DNA of 37,571 bases. Source: a virus. How positions within the stretch are numbered: position 1 is the stretch's first letter; each line of letters starts with the position of its first letter. The stretch spans positions 1 through 37,571 of IMG/VR virus record IMGVR_UViG_3300036906_000079, one strand, 5' to 3'. Position numbers and translations under genes: made by a program. The notes under the pieces were generated by a model that worked only from the letters and a program-made list of their open reading frames with translations, ran no database searches and was not told the origin of the DNA. Positions 32,481-37,571 of this stretch are shown one piece after another.

Positions 32481-34991
32481 ATGGGCACAATTAATTGGAC
32501 AGGCACGTGGGTCAGCACCGCCTCCTACAACGTAGGTGATGCGGTCGCATACCTGGGCTCGTCCTATGTGGCAGCAGCGGCTAACACGGGTGTAATCCCG
32601 TCGTCAGGTAGCCCGGCAACTTGGAATCTGTTGGCCGCCGCTGGGTCGGCGGGGCCGAGCGGGGCTGCGGGGCTGAATGGCCTCTCGGGCGGAACTCCCC
32701 AGGGGCTGTATTGGCGTGGGGCTTACTCTACTCTCACCGCCTACAACAGTTACGACTGTGTTTCATACAACAGCTCAACATACATCTGCACGGCGAATGG
32801 CACCTTGAACCTTGAGCCGGACGACAACCCATCGTATTGGGGCGTCCTCTGCGTGGGTGGATTTCCAGGTCTGACCGGTCCAGCCGGACCGGCAGGGGCG
32901 GCGGGACCAACCGGAGCGATCGGAACGATAGGTGCCACTGGTGCCACCGGACCCGCCAGCACAGTACCAGGGCCGACCGGGCCTCAAGGCATCGCCGGAC
33001 CGACCGGACCGACGGGAACTCAAGGCACCGCCGGTGGGTCAACCAACTGGCGTGGAACCTGGTCCAGCATCACGACCTATGCTGCCAATGATGCGATTGC
33101 CTACAACGGCAGCTCCTACATTGCCCTGCTTGGAGGGTCCAATGAGGAGCCCGATACCCACCCAACCTACTGGAACCTCCTGGCACAGGAGGGCGCGGCT
33201 GGTACGCCCGGTACGCCCGGCGCTGCGGGGACAACTGGCCCTGCTGGCCCAACCGGAGTCGCGGGATCTCAGGGAATTCAGGGCATCACCGGAGCAACAG
33301 GACCCACGGGAGCAACCGGCCCGGCGGGCAGTAACGGTGCAACGGGGGCAATGGGTTCTACCGGAACAGCCGGGGCCACGGGAGTAGCGGGTCCCCCGGG
33401 TACGACCGGGCCAACCGGTGCAACTGGCGCTGCGAGTACCGTGCCTGGACCAACCGGGTCGGCAGGACCTACCGGCGCAACGGGGGCGGACAGCATTGTG
33501 CCTGGACCGACAGGACCAACTGGCGCAATAGGCCTGACGGGCCTGGCAGGCGCAACCGGAGCAACAGGCCTTCAAGGACTGACTGGCCCCACCGGTGCAA
33601 CTGGAACGGCGGGCACCCCTGGTACGTCGGGCACTGCCGGAGCTACCGGACCAACTGGAGCCACGGGGGCCTCGGGCAACACCGTGCTCAACGGCGCGAT
33701 CGACCCAGCCTCCGGCGTCGGCAATAACGGCGACTTCTATCTCAACACCGTCACCGAGAAACTCTTTGGCCCGAAGGCCGCTGGTATATGGCCAGCCGGA
33801 GTAGCTCTGATCGGTCCGACCGGGCCAACAGGATCTACCGGCACCGCTGGGGCTACGGGCACCGCAGGAGCAACCGGAGCCACCGGACCTACCGGGACGG
33901 CTGGAGCTACGGGCACCGTCGGAGCCACTGGTGCTACCGGCACCGCAGGCACCAACGGCAACACCGTCTGGAACGGCACCGGGGTGCCCTCGAACACTCT
34001 GGGAGTGAACGGCGACTTCTACATCGACACTGCCGCCGAGAAGATTTACGGCCCGAAGGCTGCTGGCGTCTACCCTGCTGGCTTGAGCCTGGTGGGACCG
34101 ATCGGTCCGACGGGAGCTACCGGCACGGCAGGCACGACGGGCACCGCAGGAGCCACTGGTGCTACGGGTCCAACAGGCCCCAACTCGGTCAGCACGTCGA
34201 CGACGACCACGATCAGTGGAGTGCTCGCGGGCAACGGCAGCACGATCGCGGCGGCAACCTCCGCCCAGGTGCAGGCTGCAATCGGCAGTAGCGTCTACGC
34301 GGCGTTCGGCGCGGGCGGCGGCGGCGGGCTCGTGAACATTCAAGTCTTGACCTCCGGCACGGCAGCAACCTACACGCCAACCACAGGCACCGGGCACATC
34401 CTGGTTGAAATGCTAGGCGGCGGCGGCGGCGGCGGCGGCACAGCCACTACGTCAGGAAGCGCAGGCGCGTACGCAGGTGGCGGTGGAGCAGGCGCATTCA
34501 TCCGTTACTTCACCGCCATCAGTTCAGGGCAGACGGGCCTATATACCATCGGCGGAGGCGGAGCGGGTGGTGCTGAGGTTACTACGTTAACAGGGTCCAG
34601 TCCCGGCTCAGCCGGTACCGCGACAACTTTCAAGTGGAACGGCGGCTCCACCATTACGGCCAACCCCGGCTCGGGCGGCACGCAGCAGGACATCACATCG
34701 CAGGCCGTAGCCCTCGGTGGAGCTGGCGGCACGGGTTCCGGAGGCACCATCATCACAGCAGGCCAGCCAGGGTTTTCGGGCATGACCATGTCCGGTGCAA
34801 ACGGCGCGAGTGGTGCGGGTGGTAGCACACTTTACGGAACGGGCGGACAAAGCAAGAGCGCGTCCGGCACCGGCAACGCAGGCACGGGCTACGGCGCGGG
34901 TGGCAGCGGTGGTGTTCAGAACTCTGCAAACTTCGGCGGCAACGGTGGGGCAGGTACACCGGGAGTCATCGTTGTGTACGAGTACGCCTGA
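32481..34991 (+). CDS. mosaic tail fibre: CBM5/12-like, collagen-like and polyglycine modules
   Basis: The 836-residue protein is modular. Three copies of a roughly 50-residue carbohydrate-binding-like unit occur at about 5-55, 76-127 and 188-238, each with a W-G-W/Y start, an A-Y-Y-GD/ND-x-V-x-Y core ([32 protein letters not shown]) and a YW or TW-N-L end, as in chitin-type CBM5/12 modules. Collagen-like GXY runs (GPTG, GATG) occupy 128-186, 239-398, 449-491 and 543-567. Two copies of NGDFYLNT...[11 protein letters not shown] lie at about 399-448 and 492-542. The C-terminal 240 residues are glycine-rich (GGGGGGGG, GGGGAGG), like polyglycine adhesin tips. Collagen segments trimerise fibres, and the CBM units would bind glycans. 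The start follows the previous stop by two bases. Confidence 0.83.
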   Translation: MGTINWTGTWVSTASYNVGDAVAYLGSSYVAAAANTGVIPSSGSPATWNLLAAAGSAGPSGAAGLNGLSGGTPQGLYWRGAYSTLTAYNSYDCVSYNSSTYICTANGTLNLEPDDNPSYWGVLCVGGFPGLTGPAGPAGAAGPTGAIGTIGATGATGPASTVPGPTGPQGIAGPTGPTGTQGTAGGSTNWRGTWSSITTYAANDAIAYNGSSYIALLGGSNEEPDTHPTYWNLLAQEGAAGTPGTPGAAGTTGPAGPTGVAGSQGIQGITGATGPTGATGPAGSNGATGAMGSTGTAGATGVAGPPGTTGPTGATGAASTVPGPTGSAGPTGATGADSIVPGPTGPTGAIGLTGLAGATGATGLQGLTGPTGATGTAGTPGTSGTAGATGPTGATGASGNTVLNGAIDPASGVGNNGDFYLNTVTEKLFGPKAAGIWPAGVALIGPTGPTGSTGTAGATGTAGATGATGPTGTAGATGTVGATGATGTAGTNGNTVWNGTGVPSNTLGVNGDFYIDTAAEKIYGPKAAGVYPAGLSLVGPIGPTGATGTAGTTGTAGATGATGPTGPNSVSTSTTTTISGVLAGNGSTIAAATSAQVQAAIGSSVYAAFGAGGGGGLVNIQVLTSGTAATYTPTTGTGHILVEMLGGGGGGGGTATTSGSAGAYAGGGGAGAFIRYFTAISSGQTGLYTIGGGGAGGAEVTTLTGSSPGSAGTATTFKWNGGSTITANPGSGGTQQDITSQAVALGGAGGTGSGGTIITAGQPGFSGMTMSGANGASGAGGSTLYGTGGQSKSASGTGNAGTGYGAGGSGGVQNSANFGGNGGAGTPGVIVVYEYA

Positions 34992-35018
34992 TTTTGACCA
35001 GTAACCCTTACTTGTAGC

Positions 35019-35040
35019 GTACGTGACCACAGCAAGGCGA
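35019..35040 (+). repeat. 22-bp repeat, copy 2
   Basis: This is identical to 17684-17705. It lies in the 148-base gap 34992-35139 between fibre and endolysin genes, preceded by CAGTAACCCTTACT. TGTAGCG (35013-35019) and CGCTACA (about 35089) are inverted around it. No gene lies in this gap. Confidence 0.8.
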
Positions 35041-35139
35041 CTTTTAGCGTGTCGTCTAACTTCAATGTGATGACCGCCTCGTCTTACCGCTACATTTGTG
35101 GCATCGCCGCTTTCAAGCACCAATAACGGGGGGAGCAAC

Positions 35140-35721
35140 ATGGCAGACGTAAAAGCAGCGATCGGCTTTGTCCTCCACGAGGAAGACTCCAGAATGACCG
35201 GCGCGGTCACCACTCTCAAGGGTGACTCCGGCGGCGCAACGCGGTACGGCTTGGCTTCCCACGCACATCCCGAGCTGATCGCTTCGGGCTTCTTCGACGA
35301 GGCTAAGACCTCAGCGTCCGCAGCGCTCGTGATCGCGGAGCAGGTCTATGCCAAGTCGTATGCGGCCCCGCTGCACATCGCTGAGATCGCGGACCAGGCT
35401 GTTGCCACCGCAGTCTTGAGCTTCGGCGTGAACTCTGGACTGCGCGGTGACGCGGAGCTGATTCAGCGGGCCTGCACCAACACGGGTAGAGCGGTCTCCG
35501 CCGACGGCCACATCGGACCAGGAACACTGGCCACAATCAACTCGATCAAGCCGGGTGTCCTGCTCAGTGCATTCAGCTCTCTGGTGGATACGTTCTATGT
35601 TGAGACTGTGGCGGCCCATCCCGAGGATGCTGGCTTCCTCAAGGGCTGGACGAACCGAGTGGCTGAGTGGGCTACCAGCGCGGCAGCGGCACATGCATGC
35701 GGGTTGGTCATGGCTGGATGA
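35140..35721 (+). CDS. endolysin, GH108-type muramidase
   Basis: This is a peptidoglycan-degrading lysis enzyme of 193 residues. The GH108 N-terminal domain has FVLHEEDSRMTG with the probable catalytic Glu (14 or 15), then LKGDSGGATRYGLASHAHPE, the D-GG-T-YG signature. The C-terminal PG_binding_3-like part has AVATAVLSFGVNSGLRGDAE, LIQRACTNTGRAVSADGHIG, PGTLATINSI. No signal peptide or membrane segment is visible, so a holin or other export is needed; the candidates are at 32089 and 2216. The ATG at 35140 has a GGGGGGAG site. An upstream in-frame start at 35098 is less likely. Confidence 0.88.
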   Translation: MADVKAAIGFVLHEEDSRMTGAVTTLKGDSGGATRYGLASHAHPELIASGFFDEAKTSASAALVIAEQVYAKSYAAPLHIAEIADQAVATAVLSFGVNSGLRGDAELIQRACTNTGRAVSADGHIGPGTLATINSIKPGVLLSAFSSLVDTFYVETVAAHPEDAGFLKGWTNRVAEWATSAAAAHACGLVMAG

Positions 35722-35768
35722 CGCGGGCGGCTCGCACAATAACTCTGACTTTCCAGGTCGGGCTTGTC

Positions 35769-36215
35769 TTAGGGGACGACTCTCACATCGACAGGCTTCG
35801 TATCGCACGTCAAGGTGCCGTCTTGATGAATGGTATATCCGTATTCAGTATTACAATTTACTAAGACACTACTCTCTCCTGAGTAATGTCCCGGTGCCTG
35901 TCCAACCTGCCAATCAGGCCTCCCGTTGTTGGGATGTTGAGTGGGAGGAGTGGCAGCAGCAGCCGGAGTAGTAGTCGTCTGCGGCGGCGCAGTTCCGGCT
36001 TCGCTGTTGCTTCCGTCTTGGAAGCGTACTGCAAGAACGAATACCAGGATTATTGCACCGGCAAACAGGAGTCCGACCACCAGTATGGGTACCTCCGGGT
36101 TCGGGTCGCCGGTTCGCTCGATCCTATTTTCTTCCAGCAGGCGTTTGCCGCAGTGGGAACAGAAAAGCTCACCGGAACGATTGGGATACTGACAGGCACT
36201 ACAAAGAGTTTCCAC
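35769..36215 (-). CDS. zinc-ribbon single-pass membrane protein, cargo gene
   Basis: The GTG at 36215 has AAAGGAG 5 bases upstream. The 148-residue product has an N-terminal zinc ribbon (CSACQYPNRSGELFCSHCGK, residues 5-24), a short charged linker, one membrane segment (VPILVVGLLFAGAIILVFVLAV, about 42-63) and a Thr/Pro/Ala-rich linker followed by a short outer domain with two Cys (LVNCNTEYGYTIHQDG and DTKPVD). This architecture is common for bacterial sensors or envelope factors, not virion parts. Orientation is opposite to the late genes, so it may be expressed from the lysogen, for example for superinfection exclusion. Confidence 0.7.
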   Translation of the reverse strand: METLCSACQYPNRSGELFCSHCGKRLLEENRIERTGDPNPEVPILVVGLLFAGAIILVFVLAVRFQDGSNSEAGTAPPQTTTTPAAAATPPTQHPNNGRPDWQVGQAPGHYSGESSVLVNCNTEYGYTIHQDGTLTCDTKPVDVRVVP

Positions 36216-36291
36216 GCTTCTCCTTTGGAGTTACGGCTAAACCCGGCACACCGACTCTGGCATGCTGGTGCTTGTATATCTTGGCATGTGG

Positions 36292-36972
36292 CTAATGAGA
36301 GCAAAGATTCACCGTCACACGCAAATCAATATCGGAAGAGTCGAGATGTGCAAGGTCAAAACCCCCGGTATGTGTAGCATCGTCGGGATCAGTGTCATCA
36401 GTTACACCGATGGCATCACACGGTTCAACCGCGCGGGTCTTCCAAATCGTCATAGTCCCATGTCCGACCGCCACGGGGCGTGAGTATGTAAGAGGTCCGT
36501 AGGTCATGGTCACTGCATTTAGATAATCGTTAATGTATGAGGGATCAAAGCCGAACGCCAGATCCTGCAGCCGACTATGTTTGAACCACACGTTCATTCT
36601 AGAGATGCCTGCCTCTGGGTTCTCATTCGCCGTGTATCTATTGAGCCCGTTGTTTTCCCATGTGAGATAGCCAAATTCCTTAAGCTTTGCCATTACTTTT
36701 GCTTGAGATTCGCCTAGCTCAATACCCCTGTATGAATAGGAATTGTGATGGACTGGAAGCCCGATCAAGGCCTCCGGAGTGGGTCTGATCGTCTTCGGGG
36801 TCGCTCCCGTTGTCTGGGATGCCTGCTCCGTTGCGGGTCCGGCTCCGTTGCTCGCACTTCCATGCATGGACATACCAATTGCTACTGCCAGGATTACCGC
36901 ACCGACCAAGACAAGTCCGATCGCGAGCGGCCTGTTGTTACGCCTTTTAGGCGACGTTCCGAGGTCTTCCAC
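36292..36972 (-). CDS. single-pass membrane protein, cargo gene
   Basis: The 226-residue product has a basic cytoplasmic start (SPKRRNNRPL), one membrane segment (AIGLVLVGAVILAVAIGM, about 17-34), a Ser/Thr/Pro-rich linker (about 36-70) and an outer domain (about 70-226) with SYSYRGIELGESQAKVMAKL, FGYLTWENNGL, WFKHSRLQDLAFGFD and a Thr/Asp-rich end. No family is recognised. The GTG has AGGAG 5 bases upstream. It shares the plan of the neighbouring zinc-ribbon gene, 76 bases downstream in the same direction. The outer domain resembles small periplasmic beta domains but no catalytic motif is visible. Confidence 0.66.
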   Translation of the reverse strand: MEDLGTSPKRRNNRPLAIGLVLVGAVILAVAIGMSMHGSASNGAGPATEQASQTTGATPKTIRPTPEALIGLPVHHNSYSYRGIELGESQAKVMAKLKEFGYLTWENNGLNRYTANENPEAGISRMNVWFKHSRLQDLAFGFDPSYINDYLNAVTMTYGPLTYSRPVAVGHGTMTIWKTRAVEPCDAIGVTDDTDPDDATHTGGFDLAHLDSSDIDLRVTVNLCSH

Positions 36973-36995
36973 TCTTCACTCCTAAATTAGGACGC

Positions 36996-37015
36996 AGTTC
37001 AGGCACACCTGAACT
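36996..37015. promoter_or_regulatory. 20-bp palindromic operator
   Basis: AGTTCAGG and CCTGAACT are perfect complements separated by CACA. It lies in the 74-bp space between the divergent cargo gene (start 36972) and XRE gene (start 37047). The site is well placed to regulate both, most simply by the XRE protein itself. Confidence 0.68.
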
Positions 37016-37046
37016 TTCATCTGCAGAATAGTCCGATGCTTGGAGG

Positions 37047-37268
37047 ATGGCAACAAACATCTCCATCCGCCTTGGTCGAAAGATCCGCGACCTGCGTCGT
37101 CAGCGGGGGTGGAGACAGATTGACTTGGCAGCACACGCGGAACTGAGCAAGACCCACATTTGCGAGTTGGAGCTGGGGAAGCGGGAAGTTGGCCTTAAGA
37201 CACTTGAGCGCATAGCACAGGCGCTGGACATGAAGATTTCCGACCTGATGAAGTTGATAGGCCGGTGA
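37047..37268 (+). CDS. XRE-family transcriptional regulator
   Basis: The 73-residue protein is a Cro/C1-type helix-turn-helix: LGRKIRDLRRQRGWRQIDLA, then AHAELSKTHICELELGKREV, then LKTLERIAQALDMKISDLMK, all canonical for the fold. It lacks a C-terminal oligomerisation or protease domain, so it is a small Cro-like or SinR-like regulator. The GGAGG lies directly against the ATG, with no spacer and no other in-frame start before a TAG, so translation may be weak. It is the only XRE gene in the window and may be the lysogeny repressor. In the excised circle it would lie upstream of int. Confidence 0.83.
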   Translation: MATNISIRLGRKIRDLRRQRGWRQIDLAAHAELSKTHICELELGKREVGLKTLERIAQALDMKISDLMKLIGR

Positions 37269-37355
37269 GGGTGAGAGAATCGAGCCAGTCGCTCGTCCTC
37301 GGTCATGGCTGCCACTTTGGCGGTTAGAATGGTATCAATGTCCATCGCGAAAAGA

Positions 37356-37376
37356 TCCCCACAAACGTCCCCACTC
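37356..37376 (+). promoter_or_regulatory. candidate integrase arm-type sites, right arm
   Basis: TCCCCACAA (37356-37364) and TCCCCACTC (37368-37376) repeat the motif of the left arm (157-174) in the same orientation, 68 bp inside the attR core. The rest of 37269-37444 shows no gene I can support. Confidence 0.5.
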
Positions 37377-37444
37377 GACCCCCAAAATAGGCCATATTTG
37401 CTGGCATCGGGACGGCACTAAGTGGCTCATTCTGCATGGGGTGG

Positions 37445-37491
37445 ACGGTTTACGAAACCGTTGCTCTACCAACTGAGCTACATCGGCCTGC
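37445..37491. repeat. attR core (47-bp direct repeat) with 5' tRNA-Thr fragment
   Basis: This is an exact copy of 81-127. It holds the tRNA-Thr 5' half (37445-37487) up to the anticodon stem; what continues inward is phage DNA, so it is not a functional tRNA. Read on the minus strand, TTGCGC and TAGAAT with a 17-base spacer lie just outside (about 37504-37532), which looks like the original host promoter, now driving only the fragment. Confidence 0.9.
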
Positions 37492-37571
37492 CAGCCTCAT
37501 TCTACCGGCTCTGCCCGCATCGCGCAAAGTCCGTGGACGCATTCGTAGCAACCCAGTCTGAATCTGTTTTG

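Noticed and set aside
33039-34397. A 452-codon open frame on the minus strand.
   Set aside because: It lies wholly antisense to the collagen-like fibre gene and is Arg/Ser/Gly/Cys-rich, the expected shadow of GXY repeats; no protein family is visible.
37100-37345. A minus-strand ORF whose first 28 residues (MDIDTILTAKVAAMTEDERL...) look protein-like.
   Set aside because: Most of its length is antisense to the well-supported XRE gene and turns into non-protein-like sequence; at best a broken gene remnant before 37268.

Overview
The window holds one complete temperate siphovirus prophage, about 37.4 kb, inserted in a host tRNA-Thr(CGU) gene. A 47-bp direct repeat at 81-127 and 37445-37491 marks attL and attR. 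Only about 80 bases of host sequence lie on each side. The host is probably a diderm (Gram-negative) bacterium: the lysis enzyme is of the GH108 type, the distal tail proteins resemble those of gene transfer agents, and the DNA is GC-rich with ordinary AGGAG ribosome sites. The phylum cannot be fixed from this sequence; Acidobacteriota or Proteobacteria are reasonable guesses.

Layout: 124-1331 carries a tyrosine integrase gene, broken by a one-base frameshift, next to candidate arm-type sites. A leftward early operon runs from about 6600 down to 1333. It encodes a winged-helix protein, an unknown protein, a DUF3987-type ATPase, an archaeo-eukaryotic-type primase, a small membrane protein, an excisionase-like protein and small unknowns. 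The space 6905-7373 is a control region with seven copies of a TGACTAT element and a 15-bp inverted repeat; it may also be the origin. Rightward small genes (7374-8127) lead to an HNH nuclease fused to a P-loop domain (8120-8896).

The late region (9072-35721) has HK97-type packaging and head genes, with the major capsid gene unusually placed between the two terminase genes. Connector and tail genes follow, including a family 2 glycosyltransferase gene just before the tail tube gene and a tail-chaperone pair with a canonical -1 frameshift site. The tape measure comes next, then a distal tail module like that of gene transfer agents (DUF2460, DUF2163/BR0599, NlpC/P60, gp15-like hub). Three fibre or surface proteins follow, one a mosaic of carbohydrate-binding, collagen-like and glycine-rich modules, and then a GH108 endolysin. 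Free-standing GIY-YIG and endonuclease VII-like genes sit between structural genes.

The right end (35769-37268) has two leftward genes for single-pass membrane proteins, probably lysogenic cargo, divergent from a small XRE regulator. A 20-bp palindrome lies between them. In the excised circle the regulator would lie directly upstream of the integrase.

Two short motifs recur in the late intergenic gaps: a TAACCCTTA-centred element in seven gaps, and an exact 22-bp repeat in two gaps 17 kb apart. No known feature type explains either of them.
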